Positions 36,358-46,704 are shown, numbered from the stretch's first letter. The stretch is 64,000 nt of DNA from Legionella feeleii (GCF_001467625.1 NZ_LNYB01000085.1:554244-618243); one strand, 5' to 3'. Numbers and translations: made by a program. Notes: generated by a model not told the origin, from the letters alone.

Positions 36358-38944
36358 TAGTTTCTTCTACATCATTCTCTTCATCAGAATCTGACATCTC
36401 TTCAGTATCGTCTTCTCCAATGTCTACTATCCGTTGCATACCCACAACCTGCTCACCAGAACTGACATTAATAAGGCGTACACCTTGAGTATTTCGACCA
36501 ATAATTGATAATTCATCAACTTTAAAGCGAACTAACGTACCCTTGTCAGTGATTAACATCGCCTCGTCCCCGTCGGAGACTTGCAGAGCACGGACTACTT
36601 TACCATTACGTTCATTGACCTGGATTGAAATTACGCCTTGACCGCCACGGCCGGATACACGATATTCTTCAATATTCGTGCGTTTACCATAGCCATTCTC
36701 GGTAGCGGTTAATATCGTACCCTCCGCCTGAGCAACGACCAGAGAAATAACGGATTGATTTTCTCCCAAACGAATACCACGCACCCCTCGAGCGGTTCTG
36801 CCCATAGGTCTAACAAGGTTCTCATCAAAACGAATCACTTTCCCAGCATCTGTAAACAGCATAATGTCTTTACTACCGTCGGTAATATCTACGCCCACCA
36901 AGCGGTCCTCATCATCCAGATCCACTGCAATAATTCCCGTAGAGCGTGGCCGGCTAAACGCTTCAAGCGGTACCTTTTTCACAGTACCGTGCTTGGTCGC
37001 CATGAAGACAAAAAAGCCTTCTTGATACTCACGCACTGGCAGCATAGCGTTGATAGCTTCATCGGCTGCCAACGGAAGAATATTGATAATCGGTTTGCCA
37101 CGTGAAATACGGCTTGCTAAAGGCAATTGATAAGCTTTCAGCCAATACAGTTTCCCGTGATTTGAAAAACATAGCAAAGTATCATGAGTACTAGCGATAA
37201 TAAGACGCTCGATAAAATCTTCATCTTTCACATTGGTCGCTGATTTACCCTTACCACCACGACGCTGGGCTTGATAAGCAGAAATCGGTTGATATTTTAC
37301 ATAGCCTTGGTGAGAGAGAGTAACTACTACATCTTCTTCAGTAATTAAATCTTCAATAGTTAAATCTTCTTGCGATGCGGTAATTTCTGTACGACGCTCG
37401 TCACCAAACTGGGCTTTGACTTCTAACAATTCATCTCGAATTACTTGCATCAAGCGCTCAGGAGAGGCAAGAATATCTAACAATTCTTTAATCACATTTA
37501 ACAACTCTTTAAATTCATTGATGATCTTGTCTTGTTCAAGAGCAGTTAAACGGTGCAGCCTTAACTCAAGAATTGCTTGGGCTTGATTTTCTGATAACCG
37601 ATAGCCTTCAGCAACCAAACCATATTCACTGGATAAATCATCTGGTCGGCAAGCATCGCTTCCTGCATTTTCCAGCATAGCCTTAACCAAACCTGGTTGC
37701 CACAAACGCGCTAATAAAGCCTCTTTTGCGTCTTGAGGTGTTGGTGATTTCTTAATTAGTTCAATCATCTCATCAATATTAGCCAGTGCGATTCCCAAAC
37801 CTTCTAATAAATGAGCGCGATTACGAGCTTTCTTCAATTCAAAAATCGTACGGCGAGTCACCACTTCACGGCGGTGCTTGATAAAATACTCAAGGATTTC
37901 TTTTAGATTAAGTGTACGCGGCTGACCGTCAACCAAAGCCACCATATTAATGCCAAATACGTTCTGCATCTGGGTATGAGCGTACAAATTATTCAAAATG
38001 ACTTCAGCTACTTCACCGCGTTTAAGCTCAATAACAACTCTCATACCTTGTTTATCAGACTCATCCCGCAAACCAGAAATCCCTTCGATACGTTTTTCAC
38101 GCACCAGTTCAGCGATTTTTTCTACTAACCGTGCTTTATTAACCTGATAAGGTAATTCATTAATGATGATGGCTTGTCGACCAGAATGGCTATCTGTTTC
38201 TATTTCTGTGCGCGCGCGTATATAAATCCGGCCGCGCCCTGTGCGGTATGCCTGCAGAATACCTGCCTTACCATTAATAATTGCCGCTGTTGGAAAATCA
38301 GGGCCAGGCACATAGTTCATTATGTCATCCAGCGTCAAATCAGGATCTTCTACCAAGGCAACACAGGCATTAATAACTTCTGTCAGGTTATGCGGTGGAA
38401 TATTGGTCGCCATACCTACAGCAATACCAGAGGAACCATTCACCAGCAGGTTAGGAACTCGTGATGGTAAAACGACAGGAGCAAATTCTGTTTCATCGTA
38501 GTTTGGACTAAAGTCGACGGTTTCCTTGTCCAGATCAGCCAATAAAGCATGAGCAACTTTTGACATCCTGACTTCGGTATATCGCATAGCCGCTGCAAAA
38601 TCGCCGTCGACGGAACCAAAGTTACCCTGCCCGTCAATCAACATATAACGCATAGAAAACGGCTGCGCCATCCTTACAATGGTATCATAGACTGCTGTAT
38701 CACCATGTGGATGGTATTTACCGATGACATCCCCTACCACACGCGCTGATTTTTTATAAGGCTTATTCCAATCATTACCTAATTCACTCATCGCAAAAAG
38801 CACACGACGGTGAACAGGCTTCAGGCCATCACGGACATCGGGCAGAGCGCGGCCAACGATGACACTCATAGCATAATCCAGATAGGACTGCTTTAATTCG
38901 TCTTCAATATTGACGGGTATAACTTCTTTGGCAAGATAAACCAT
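36347..38944 (-). CDS. gyrA: DNA gyrase subunit A
   Basis: This is the breakage-reunion subunit of gyrase. The catalytic Tyr122 lies in [10 protein letters not shown]. The quinolone-resistance region reads [13 protein letters not shown], giving Thr83 and Asp87 in E. coli numbering. The C-terminal half has the six-bladed DNA-wrapping domain with the GyrA box in QRRGGKGK. The tail is acidic ([18 protein letters not shown]). The length of 865 residues is normal. It heads the gyrA-serC-aroA-cmk-rpsA run. Confidence 0.98.
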   Translation of the reverse strand: MVYLAKEVIPVNIEDELKQSYLDYAMSVIVGRALPDVRDGLKPVHRRVLFAMSELGNDWNKPYKKSARVVGDVIGKYHPHGDTAVYDTIVRMAQPFSMRYMLIDGQGNFGSVDGDFAAAMRYTEVRMSKVAHALLADLDKETVDFSPNYDETEFAPVVLPSRVPNLLVNGSSGIAVGMATNIPPHNLTEVINACVALVEDPDLTLDDIMNYVPGPDFPTAAIINGKAGILQAYRTGRGRIYIRARTEIETDSHSGRQAIIINELPYQVNKARLVEKIAELVREKRIEGISGLRDESDKQGMRVVIELKRGEVAEVILNNLYAHTQMQNVFGINMVALVDGQPRTLNLKEILEYFIKHRREVVTRRTIFELKKARNRAHLLEGLGIALANIDEMIELIKKSPTPQDAKEALLARLWQPGLVKAMLENAGSDACRPDDLSSEYGLVAEGYRLSENQAQAILELRLHRLTALEQDKIINEFKELLNVIKELLDILASPERLMQVIRDELLEVKAQFGDERRTEITASQEDLTIEDLITEEDVVVTLSHQGYVKYQPISAYQAQRRGGKGKSATNVKDEDFIERLIIASTHDTLLCFSNHGKLYWLKAYQLPLASRISRGKPIINILPLAADEAINAMLPVREYQEGFFVFMATKHGTVKKVPLEAFSRPRSTGIIAVDLDDEDRLVGVDITDGSKDIMLFTDAGKVIRFDENLVRPMGRTARGVRGIRLGENQSVISLVVAQAEGTILTATENGYGKRTNIEEYRVSGRGGQGVISIQVNERNGKVVRALQVSDGDEAMLITDKGTLVRFKVDELSIIGRNTQGVRLINVSSGEQVVGMQRIVDIGEDDTEEMSDSDEENDVEETNDE

Positions 38945-39280
38945 GGTTTGGACGCGTCCTCATGCAATGATTGAAATGAAAATAAGCTGGAAGGATACCA
39001 CAGAGCAGGCTTTAATTGAATCATATCAAGTATTTCAATCTGTCTACCCACAGCCTAGCTAATTTAATATTTTCAACATGATTCCTCCGTTGACTGTTAT
39101 GGTTTCATTTTATTTTTAGCATTTTATTCCTGTTAAAAACCTTCAATCTGGATCATACTTATTCATTAATGAAGAGATAAATTTTGCCCGCTTCTATAAA
39201 TTGACTGGAGAAGGGCATTTTTATATAGTCTGCGCACTTAGTAAGCGAGAAGGCTGTCAAGCCATGAACGAGGAGACACG
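38945..39280. other. Divergent promoter region between gyrA and gltA
   Basis: About 336 bp carry no gene. It holds the gltA promoter (39201-39229) and must hold the gyrA promoter on the other strand, for which I see only imperfect candidates (for example TAGACA and TATGAT with a short 15-nt spacer). Confidence 0.7.
39201..39229 (+). promoter_or_regulatory. Sigma-70 promoter of gltA
   Basis: TTGACT (39201-39206) and TATAGT (39224-39229) are separated by exactly 17 nt, close to the sigma-70 consensus. Transcription would start about 45 nt before the gltA ATG, which has a GAGGAG site 6-7 nt upstream. Confidence 0.8.
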
Positions 39281-40552
39281 ATGACAAACAAAATTGCCAG
39301 GCTTAGTATTGACGGTCACGAGCCAATTGACTTACCAATCTATAGTCCGACTTTAGGTAATGAAGTAATTGATATCAATAAACTAGGTGAGCAAAGCATG
39401 TTTACCTATGATCCGGGCTTTGTCTCCACCGCGTCTTGTGAGTCTAAAATTACCTATATTGATGGAGATAAAGGAATTTTGCTTTATAGAGGCTACCCCA
39501 TAGAACAATTAGCCGAGAAAAAAGACTTCCTCGATGTCAGTTATCTCCTTCTCAATGGTGAATTGCCTGATGCAAAGGAAAAACAGGATTTTATTAATCT
39601 GATTAATAACCATACTATGGTACATCAACAGATGTATAATTTTTTAAACGGTTTTCGCCGCGATGCTCATCCTATGGCTATTATGGTTGGTATAGTCGGT
39701 GCCCTATCTGCGTTTTACCATGATTCAATGGACTTAAATAATCAACAGGATCGTTACATTTCTGCAATTCGTTTAATTGCCAAAATGCCAACCCTTGCGG
39801 CAATGAGTTATAAATATTCAGTTGGACAACCTTATATGTACCCGCAAAACAAAATGTCTTATGCTGAAAATTTTCTGCATATGATGTTCGGTGTACCCTC
39901 TGAGGATATCAAACCCAATCCTATCATCGTTGATGCGATGGATACTATTTTTACACTCCACGCAGATCACGAACAAAACGCTTCGACCTCCACAGTGAGA
40001 TTAGCCGGATCAACGGGGGCGAATCCCTTTGCCTGTATTTCTGCAGGAATTGGTGCTTTATGGGGACCTGCCCATGGCGGTGCCAACGAAGCTTGCCTTA
40101 ATATGCTCAAAGAAATCGGTGATATAAAGCATATTAACCATTACATAAAACGCGCTAAAGACAAGAATGATCCTTTCCGTTTAATGGGTTTTGGACATCG
40201 TGTTTACAAGAGTTATGATCCACGAGCCAAAGTGATGCGCAAAACCTGTCATGAAGTATTGAATGCAGTTGGTGCTCATGAGGCCCCCTTGTTTAAACTT
40301 GCTATGGAACTTGAGCGCATTGCCCTTGAAGACGAATACTTTGTAGAGAAAAAGCTTTATCCGAATGTGGATTTTTATTCTGGTATTACCTTAAGTGCCA
40401 TTGGTATTCCGACTAACATGTACACTGTTATTTTCGCCTTAGCAAGAACTGTAGGCTGGATGTCACATTGGATGGAAATGGTTGCCTCCAAATCCAAAAT
40501 TGGTCGTCCACGACAGCTTTATACTGGCGAAAAACAACGAGATGTACGCTAA
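39281..40552 (+). CDS. gltA: Citrate synthase
   Basis: This enzyme condenses oxaloacetate and acetyl-CoA into citrate. It is the hexameric, NADH-regulated gram-negative type by length (423 residues). Active-site residues are visible in [25 protein letters not shown] and the Asp in NVDFYSG. It has its own strong promoter and a GAGGAG ribosome binding site. It is convergent with glpK. Confidence 0.97.
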   Translation: MTNKIARLSIDGHEPIDLPIYSPTLGNEVIDINKLGEQSMFTYDPGFVSTASCESKITYIDGDKGILLYRGYPIEQLAEKKDFLDVSYLLLNGELPDAKEKQDFINLINNHTMVHQQMYNFLNGFRRDAHPMAIMVGIVGALSAFYHDSMDLNNQQDRYISAIRLIAKMPTLAAMSYKYSVGQPYMYPQNKMSYAENFLHMMFGVPSEDIKPNPIIVDAMDTIFTLHADHEQNASTSTVRLAGSTGANPFACISAGIGALWGPAHGGANEACLNMLKEIGDIKHINHYIKRAKDKNDPFRLMGFGHRVYKSYDPRAKVMRKTCHEVLNAVGAHEAPLFKLAMELERIALEDEYFVEKKLYPNVDFYSGITLSAIGIPTNMYTVIFALARTVGWMSHWMEMVASKSKIGRPRQLYTGEKQRDVR

Positions 40553-40590
40553 CCAATGAAACGATAGCCTGGGCGCAGGCCCAAGGCTCT

Positions 40591-40616
40591 AACCCGGGTT
40601 TTAAAAACCCAGGGTT
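40591..40616. terminator. Hairpin after gltA
   Basis: AACCCGGGTTT (40591-40601) pairs with AAACCC-AGGGTT (40605-40616) with a single bulged A and a 3-nt loop. It lies 38 bp past the gltA stop. The following sequence (ATATTTTAAAAG) is only a weak U-tract, so termination is plausible but not certain. Confidence 0.55.
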
Positions 40617-40641
40617 ATATTTTAAAAGCAGATTGTTTCTT

Positions 40642-40673
40642 CCCGGGTTTCGGCCATATGGCCTTTACCCGGG
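40642..40673. repeat. Nested palindrome, REP-like, abutting the glpK stop
   Basis: CCCGGGT (40642-40648) pairs with ACCCGGG (40667-40673), and a perfect 12-bp palindrome GGCCATATGGCC (40652-40663) sits inside. The outer arm ends one base before the glpK stop codon. CCCGGGT...ACCCGGGCTAC-type palindromes are common dispersed intergenic repeats in gammaproteobacteria. It may also end transcription from both sides. Confidence 0.65.
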
Positions 40674-42146
40674 CTACAGCCCTGCCTTAATCATCTGCAA
40701 AGCTCTCCGCCACCCGCAATAATCTTTCTCCACACTGTCTCTCTCTTTCGCTGCCACAAACTCCTTTTCACAAACCCAGTTTTTCTCCAATGCCTCTAAT
40801 GAATCCACAAGTCCACAGCCTATTGCGGCTAATATAGCCGCACCCTGAGCGGTTGTTTCTATATCATCAGGTTTTTGCACCGTTAAATTGCATTGCGAAG
40901 ATAAAAATTGGAGGAACCATTGATTAGCGGCCATCCCGCCATCAACGCGCAACAACGATAAAGCCATCTGACTATCTTCTCGCATACAATCCAAAACATC
41001 TCGAGTTTGATAACAAACACTCTCCAAAGCTGCACGGGCAAAGTGAGCGCGATTGGTTGTCCGCGCCAAACCAATAATTGCAGCACCAGGAGTAGTTATC
41101 CAATGGGGGGCCCCTAGGCCCGTGAAGGAAGGAATCAAATAAACTCCTTCATTACTACTAAGGCTGTTTGCAAGCCACTCTGTATCAGCGGCGGCTGCGA
41201 TTAATTTCATCTCGTCACGTAACCATTTAACAGTTGTCCCTGCATGGTACAAACTACCCTCTAAACCATAAACCGTTTGTCCCTTAATCTGGTAGGCTAC
41301 GGTTGTTAATAAGCGATGTTTCGACAACACAGGTTGCCGGCCAATATTCATAAGCAGAAATCCACCTGTACCAAAAGTTGCTTTTACCATCCCATGAGAA
41401 AAACCTCTTTGTCCGATCAGGGCAGCTTGTTGATCGCCAACTACACCGGTAATAGGAATCGATGCGCCTAAATAATCTTGCTCTATGTTGCCGAAATTAG
41501 CATCGCTAGCACAAACTTCCGGCAAAATGGCGGACGGGACTGCAAAAAGATTCAATAAATCCTCGTCCCAGCGCTGCTCTACAATATTAAATAATAAGGT
41601 TCGCGACGCATTGGTTATATCCGTTAAATGGGCTTTTCCTTTTGTTAAACGCCAAATAAGAAAACTATCAATCGTCCCGAAGGCCAATTGCCCTCTTGCA
41701 GCCAACTCGCTTGCTTTAGGTATATTAGCGATTAGCCAATGTAATTTACTTGCCGAAAAATAAGGATCAGGCAATAAACCTGTTTTTTGCTGGATTGATT
41801 CTCTGCAATCCACCAAACTGTCGCAAAATAGTTGGGTTCTCCTATCCTGCCAAACAATTGCAGGTGCAAGACACTCGCCTGATTGTTTATCCCAAATTAA
41901 CGTTGTCTCACGTTGATTAGTGATCCCACAAGCAATAACTTGATGCGCATCTACTTCAGAAACAACATCTTGCATAGCCTTTAATGTTTTTTGCCAAATT
42001 TCCTCAGGATCGTGTTCCACCCAGCCGGGTTGCGGGTAAAATTGGGTCAGTATATATTGACTCGAAGTGATTAATTTACCAGCACTGTTATACAACATGG
42101 CTCGAGTACTGCTAGTTCCCTGATCAATGGCAAGAAGATAATTCAT
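40674..42146 (-). CDS. glpK: Glycerol kinase
   Basis: This enzyme makes sn-glycerol-3-phosphate from glycerol and ATP. The FGGY-family phosphate-1 motif is in LAIDQGTSSTRAM, and GTIDSFLIWRLT and the C-terminal RVDGGMAANQWFLQFLSS block are intact. I chose MNYLLAIDQG at 42146; an in-frame start at 42191 adds 15 unlike residues. It is divergent from glpD. No glpF permease gene is adjacent. Confidence 0.96.
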   Translation of the reverse strand: MNYLLAIDQGTSSTRAMLYNSAGKLITSSQYILTQFYPQPGWVEHDPEEIWQKTLKAMQDVVSEVDAHQVIACGITNQRETTLIWDKQSGECLAPAIVWQDRRTQLFCDSLVDCRESIQQKTGLLPDPYFSASKLHWLIANIPKASELAARGQLAFGTIDSFLIWRLTKGKAHLTDITNASRTLLFNIVEQRWDEDLLNLFAVPSAILPEVCASDANFGNIEQDYLGASIPITGVVGDQQAALIGQRGFSHGMVKATFGTGGFLLMNIGRQPVLSKHRLLTTVAYQIKGQTVYGLEGSLYHAGTTVKWLRDEMKLIAAAADTEWLANSLSSNEGVYLIPSFTGLGAPHWITTPGAAIIGLARTTNRAHFARAALESVCYQTRDVLDCMREDSQMALSLLRVDGGMAANQWFLQFLSSQCNLTVQKPDDIETTAQGAAILAAIGCGLVDSLEALEKNWVCEKEFVAAKERDSVEKDYCGWRRALQMIKAGL

Positions 42147-42206
42147 TGCGTTTACTTCCCTGAATATACTATTTAGATTTTCGATCACCATTAAAACATT
42201 ATTTCA

Positions 42207-42350
42207 CAGGGGACTGTTGACATTTCGCAAGATTGATTCAAAAAATGTTGAGTTACGAGCATCGCACAGTTTACATGGTAGTAAATAAGCAGCGAAACGC
42301 AGAAAAGCAACACTTTTCGGCCAAGGTAGTAGACATGTCAACAGCCCCTG
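42207..42350. mobile_element. MITE-like element, 144 bp, with 16/17-bp terminal inverted repeats
   Basis: CAGGGGACTGTTGACAT (42207-42223) is matched at the other end by ATGTCAACAG-CCCCTG (42335-42350), differing by one missing base. The interior has no functional frame of its own, although a leftward frame reads through it without stops, which is often mis-annotated as a small protein. It fills the glpK-glpD intergenic region. No obvious target-site duplication is visible. A non-autonomous transposon remnant is inferred from structure. Confidence 0.6.
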
Positions 42351-42365
42351 GATGAAAATAAAAAA

Positions 42366-42380
42366 ACTGATAATATCAGT
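42366..42380. promoter_or_regulatory. 15-bp dyad upstream of glpD
   Basis: ACTGATA and TATCAGT flank a central A, forming a perfect dyad about 54 bp before the glpD ATG. On the minus strand it is followed by a T-run, so it could be an operator for glpD or a weak terminator pointing toward glpK. Which of these it is cannot be told from sequence. Confidence 0.45.
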
Positions 42381-42433
42381 CTCAATTAACAGCAACCAAA
42401 ACTATTCTATACGCTTTTTTGCGGAGACCAAAC

Positions 42434-43930
42434 ATGGATCAGGTTTTTGATGTGGTAATCATCGGCGGTGGTATTAATGGTTGTGGTATTGCCGCAGACG
42501 CAGCGATGCGCGGCTTGTCTGTCATCCTATTGGAACAGGGAGATCTCGCTTCAAAAACATCGTCCAGTAGTTCTAAATTAATCCATGGAGGCCTAAGATA
42601 TCTTGAGTATTATGATTTTGCCTTGGTTAAGAAAGCCTTACATGAGCGGCAACTTCTATTGAGCCTGGCTCCCCATCTCGTTTATTCTCTTCCTTTTGTT
42701 TTACCTTATCAACAAGGTATGCGTCCCTCCTGGTTACTACGCACGGGCTTATTTCTATATGATAATCTTGAGCGTAAAAATAAATTGCCCCACAGCAAAC
42801 TGATACGTCGAAACAACCACTCACCTTATTTTTCACCGTTAGCTAACTATTTTGTCAAAGGCTTTTTATTTTATGACTGTGCGACCGATGATGCTCGTCT
42901 GACAATTGCTAATGCATTACAAGCCAAAGAATACGGTGCCTCTATTCAAACAAGGGTAGCAGTGACCAATGCCACTGTGCAAAATAATCTATGGCAATTA
43001 ACTGCTAAAAAAAACTCAGGTAAAGAAGAGAGAATCTCGGCCAAAGTACTTGTTAATGCGACTGGTCCCTGGGTGGAATCGTTCAATAAATTATCAGGTA
43101 TTCCCAGTAAATTTAAGATGTCTCTTGTCAAAGGCAGCCATATAGTTGTTCATAAACTCTACGAAGGAAATCATGCCTATCTCCTTCAAAATGATGACAA
43201 ACGCATTATCTTTATCGTTCCCTATCATGGTTACACGATGATAGGAACCACAGATGTTGCTTTTAAAGGTTCTTTAGAAGAAGTCTGCATTTCTACAGAA
43301 GAAGTTAATTATTTATGCAATCTTGTTAACAACTATTTTAAATGTCGAGTGCAGCGAAAGGACATTATTAACAGCTGGAGCGGCGTTAGACCGTTACTGG
43401 CAGCATCAGGAGAAGAGCTTAAAGCATTAAGTCGCGACTATACTTATGATTGCACAACATCACCTGCTCCAGCCCTCACGGTTTATGGCGGAAAAATTAC
43501 AACTTACCGACAATTGGCGTTGGAAGCCGTTAATAGTTTACAAGAGTTTTTCCCCGCATTGGGGAAATCACGTACAGAATCTATACCCTTGCCAGGTTCT
43601 ATCTATGAGAATTGGAGTTATAAAAAATATACCACTTATGCACGCGAAAAATATTATTGGCTGGCCGAATCAATCATAGAGCGCTACCTGACTAGTTACG
43701 GCACCCGCACCGAATTAGTGCTATCAGGATGTAAAGACATGAGTGATCTGGGCCTTCATTTTGGCAATGATTTATACCAGATTGAAGTTGATTATTTGCA
43801 AAAAGAGGAATGGGCTTGTGATAGCGACGACATCCTATGGCGCCGCACCAAGCTAGGCTTGAATTTTGAGCTAGAACAAAAACAAGCCTTGGAAGATTAT
43901 TGTCAGCAACGACTTGGCCTTAATAACTAA
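42434..43930 (+). CDS. glpD: Glycerol-3-phosphate dehydrogenase, aerobic
   Basis: This FAD flavoprotein passes electrons from glycerol-3-phosphate to the quinone pool at the inner membrane. The FAD motif is VVIIGGGINGCGIAADAA, followed by SSSSSKLIHGGLRYLE and the C-terminal LTVYGGKITTYR block. I chose ATG at 42434 (MDQVFDV) because GCGGAGA lies 7 nt upstream; an in-frame start at 42419 would read through that site. Its stop overlaps that of the convergent thioredoxin gene. Confidence 0.95.
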   Translation: MDQVFDVVIIGGGINGCGIAADAAMRGLSVILLEQGDLASKTSSSSSKLIHGGLRYLEYYDFALVKKALHERQLLLSLAPHLVYSLPFVLPYQQGMRPSWLLRTGLFLYDNLERKNKLPHSKLIRRNNHSPYFSPLANYFVKGFLFYDCATDDARLTIANALQAKEYGASIQTRVAVTNATVQNNLWQLTAKKNSGKEERISAKVLVNATGPWVESFNKLSGIPSKFKMSLVKGSHIVVHKLYEGNHAYLLQNDDKRIIFIVPYHGYTMIGTTDVAFKGSLEEVCISTEEVNYLCNLVNNYFKCRVQRKDIINSWSGVRPLLAASGEELKALSRDYTYDCTTSPAPALTVYGGKITTYRQLALEAVNSLQEFFPALGKSRTESIPLPGSIYENWSYKKYTTYAREKYYWLAESIIERYLTSYGTRTELVLSGCKDMSDLGLHFGNDLYQIEVDYLQKEEWACDSDDILWRRTKLGLNFELEQKQALEDYCQQRLGLNN

Positions 43931-44289
43931 ATTTCACCTTTGTCTATTTTGGCTCGAATTTCGCTAACATCTACACTGACAGCCTGCTGTACCAGTTCTT
44001 TAAGTGTTGACTCAGGCATACTGCCTGCCTCTGAGTAAATAGCAATACCTTGCTTGAAAACCATTAGATGAGGGATTGATCGTATTTGAAAAATTTCAGC
44101 CAGCTCGGTTTCTTCCTCAATATTGACCTTGACAAATTTAATAGTCTTATATTGTTCAGCAACTTTCTCGTAAACTAGAGCGAAGTGTTTGCAAGGTGCA
44201 CACCATTCCGCCCAAAAATCAATAAAAACTATCTCATTATTCGCAAGCAAACCTTCAAATTGGTCTGTCTTTAGAGTGTTGACTGACAT
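43927..44289 (-). CDS. Thioredoxin-family protein
   Basis: This 120-residue cytoplasmic protein has the WCAPC active site (Cys30, Cys33) and the cis-Pro block SIPHLMVF. It is a stand-alone thioredoxin fold, with a C-terminal extension of about 15 charged residues ([13 protein letters not shown]). The start lies 19 nt inside adk with a GGGAG site 5 nt before it. It may be a redox partner of unknown targets rather than the main TrxA. Confidence 0.9.
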   Translation of the reverse strand: MSVNTLKTDQFEGLLANNEIVFIDFWAEWCAPCKHFALVYEKVAEQYKTIKFVKVNIEEETELAEIFQIRSIPHLMVFKQGIAIYSEAGSMPESTLKELVQQAVSVDVSEIRAKIDKGEI

Positions 44290-44954
44290 GGCATCTCCCT
44301 GGCATTAATACAGGATAAAATGGCTGAAAAAATACTATCCATGCTGCCAACACCTTGCACACGATGAAACTGTGGTGCCAGACTATCATTTGTTTTCGCC
44401 CACTGCAGATAATAATTGATGAGAGGTTCTGTTTGTTGATGGTAAACAGTGAGACGCTGCTTAATCGTCTCTTCTTTATCATCATCCCGCTGAATCAATG
44501 GTTCTCCGGTAATATCATCAACATTATCTTTTTTAGGCGGTTGAAATTTGACGTGATAAACGCGACCAGAAGCTACATGTACGCGTCTACCACTTATACG
44601 ATTGATGATTTCATCGTCAGGCACTGCTATTTCAATAACATGATCAAGCTTAATCTTCGCATTCTTTAGGGCATCAGCCTGCGGAATAGTACGGGGGAAA
44701 CCATCGAATAGAAATCCAGCCCGGCAATCATCTTGTTGTAAGCGCTCTTTTACCAAATCAATAATAATTTCATCAGAAACCAATTTTCCAGAGTCCATTA
44801 CCTTTTTAGCACTTTTCCCCAACTCTGTCCCAGCAGCAATTGCCGAACGAAGCATATCACCAGTAGAAATTTGTGGTATTTTAAAATAGTTAATTAACTT
44901 AAGTGCCTGCGTTCCCTTTCCTGCACCCGGACCACCTAATAACATTAAACGCAT
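44271..44954 (-). CDS. adk: Adenylate kinase
   Basis: This enzyme interconverts ATP + AMP and 2 ADP. The P-loop is [10 protein letters not shown], the AMP site ISTGDMLR and [10 protein letters not shown], and the LID domain ([16 protein letters not shown] onward) is the long form without zinc-binding Cys. The length of 227 residues is slightly above E. coli Adk because of the C-terminal tail. Its 3' end overlaps the thioredoxin gene. Confidence 0.97.
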   Translation of the reverse strand: MRLMLLGGPGAGKGTQALKLINYFKIPQISTGDMLRSAIAAGTELGKSAKKVMDSGKLVSDEIIIDLVKERLQQDDCRAGFLFDGFPRTIPQADALKNAKIKLDHVIEIAVPDDEIINRISGRRVHVASGRVYHVKFQPPKKDNVDDITGEPLIQRDDDKEETIKQRLTVYHQQTEPLINYYLQWAKTNDSLAPQFHRVQGVGSMDSIFSAILSCINAREMPCQSTL

Positions 44955-45069
44955 TAATCAGCTCCTATTCGAATTAAGCGATCATCCTACCTTTTCAAAA
45001 CTTGGATGTCATTACTAATCTTAACTACTTGTTCTTACCAATATTTTATAGCACCTAATCTTAGGTCCC

Positions 45070-45678
45070 CTACCTATACCAAGGTTTGGAATTTAACGAA
45101 GCTTTGCATTGGCTTAATTGCGCTTGATATAAATATGAACGCGCTTTAACTTTGCGTGCGACCTGAATCAGCCAAGGTTTCTTCAAATAAGTTCTATATT
45201 GATAACCACCTATCCCTTCATGATAAGCGAGATATAAGCGATACGCGTCATTTCTGGGTATTCCAGCCCGGCGATTAGCTTGATTAGCATACCAACCAAT
45301 AAAATCAACTGCATCGGCAAAAACATCTCGTGAAGCGAGATACCTACCCCCATCCCCGGCTCTTTTATATAACCGCCAAGTAGAATGCAGTGCCTGAGAA
45401 TAGCCATAAGCTGTGGATGGCCTTTTCCAGGGGATAATCCAAAGCAATTTTGTCCGTGGTGGTTTTGCGTTAGCATCAAACTTGGATTCCTGATGAATAA
45501 TTGCCATTTGTACTGAAATAGGGATTCGCCATCGGCGCTCAACATCCTGAGCATCCGAATACCATCTGGGGTATTGCTTAAAAATATGGCAAATATTATT
45601 AACATCTCGTGGCGGTGGGCTAGCGCAGGATAGCAGTAACAATGAAAAAGCAATAAGCGTTAGCAGTTTTAAATTCAT
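45070..45678 (-). CDS. Lytic transglycosylase-like lipoprotein
   Basis: A lipoprotein signal ends in LLSC at Cys18. The SLT-type domain has the likely catalytic Glu64 in IIHQESKFDANA, then STAYGYSQAL and YLAYHEGIGGY, the usual order of family 1 transglycosylase folds. It should cut peptidoglycan glycan strands in the periplasm, anchored to a membrane. At 202 residues it is close to EmtA in size. It is monocistronic, divergent from the exonuclease gene at 45902. Confidence 0.88.
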   Translation of the reverse strand: MNLKLLTLIAFSLLLLSCASPPPRDVNNICHIFKQYPRWYSDAQDVERRWRIPISVQMAIIHQESKFDANAKPPRTKLLWIIPWKRPSTAYGYSQALHSTWRLYKRAGDGGRYLASRDVFADAVDFIGWYANQANRRAGIPRNDAYRLYLAYHEGIGGYQYRTYLKKPWLIQVARKVKARSYLYQAQLSQCKASLNSKPWYR

Positions 45679-45782
45679 TTTCTTATTTAGTATGGGCTAG
45701 GATGAATGAGCGTATTAGTAGCAAAAAAGCAGATAAAATTAAACATTTTTATTTAAACTGACAATTTTTTTGCAATCTCGTC

Positions 45783-45795
45783 TGTCAATTTGACA
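45783..45795. promoter_or_regulatory. TGTCAA/TTGACA dyad in a divergent promoter region
   Basis: TGTCAA (45783-45788) and TTGACA (45790-45795) flank one base between the transglycosylase and exonuclease genes. Either arm could serve as a -35 element, but no good -10 follows at the right spacing. The rest of the 223-bp gap shows nothing else. Confidence 0.35.
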
Positions 45796-45901
45796 ATATA
45801 AAAACCAGCCTCTCCTTTCGTTGTCATTTCCAAATTGGCTCAGCTATGCTAGTTTTAAGCTAAAAGTATGAACCTCTTTATTTTACTGAGCACTTTTCAT
45901 C

Positions 45902-46672
45902 ATGAGCATTCTGGTATTTGACATAGAAACCATTCCTGATATTAAAGCAGGACAAAAATTATATGAATTAGAAGGATTATCTGATGAGGATACAGCCTCA
46001 GCCCTCTTTACTTTACGTCGCTGTAAAACTGGCAACGATTTTTTACCACACTATCTCCAAAAGATAGTTGCCATTTCTTTAGTACTTAATCAAGGTTCTC
46101 AGCTTAAGGTCTGGTCTTTAGGTGATGAGCAATCGGATGAAAAAGAGTTGATTCACCGTTTTTTTGCGGGTATTGAGAAATACACACCGACGCTGATTAG
46201 TTGGAATGGCGGCGGTTTTGACTTACCCGTGCTCCATTACCGTGCCTTATTACACGGTATTTCCGCGCCAATTTATTGGGAAACTGGTGAAAATCAACAA
46301 AATTTTCGCTGGAATAACTATCTGAATCGCTTTCACTACCGTCATCTGGATCTAATGGATGTGCTAGCCGCTTATCAGAATAAAGCGTTTGCGCCGCTGG
46401 ATGAAATAGCTAGTATGCTTGGCTTTCCTGGTAAAATGGGCATGAGCGGAGCAAGGGTATGGGAACAATACCTTGCCGGAAATTTAAAGAATATCCGTGA
46501 TTATTGTGAAACCGATGTATTAAATACTTACTGTGTTTATCTCCGCTTTGAATTGATGCGAGGCACACATAATCAGGAAACCTATACCAAGGCTATAGAC
46601 AACCTGCGTACTTACTTACAAAGTGAAAAAGAAAAACCTCATTTACAGGAGTTTTTAGAAAGAATGAATTGA
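45902..46672 (+). CDS. Predicted 3'-5' exonuclease, PolB-type (DEDD)
   Basis: The Exo I, II and III motifs are visible: LVFDIET near the N-terminus, ISWNGGGFDLPVL and YCETDVLNTY. This is the stand-alone exonuclease family related to the proofreading domain of family B polymerases. Its cellular role is not known from sequence; nucleic-acid trimming or repair is likely. It is followed by a rho-independent terminator. Confidence 0.88.
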   Translation: MSILVFDIETIPDIKAGQKLYELEGLSDEDTASALFTLRRCKTGNDFLPHYLQKIVAISLVLNQGSQLKVWSLGDEQSDEKELIHRFFAGIEKYTPTLISWNGGGFDLPVLHYRALLHGISAPIYWETGENQQNFRWNNYLNRFHYRHLDLMDVLAAYQNKAFAPLDEIASMLGFPGKMGMSGARVWEQYLAGNLKNIRDYCETDVLNTYCVYLRFELMRGTHNQETYTKAIDNLRTYLQSEKEKPHLQEFLERMN

Positions 46673-46704
46673 TTAGTAACCCGTAAAAGCCCACAATGCC
46701 TGAT

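Noticed and set aside
42204-42395. A 63-codon leftward small protein between glpK and glpD
   Set aside because: It lies across the inverted-repeat element; the open frame is best explained by the repeat, not a gene.
45210-45653. A 147-codon alternative leftward frame inside the transglycosylase gene
   Set aside because: The other frame has a lipobox and catalytic motif; this one has neither.
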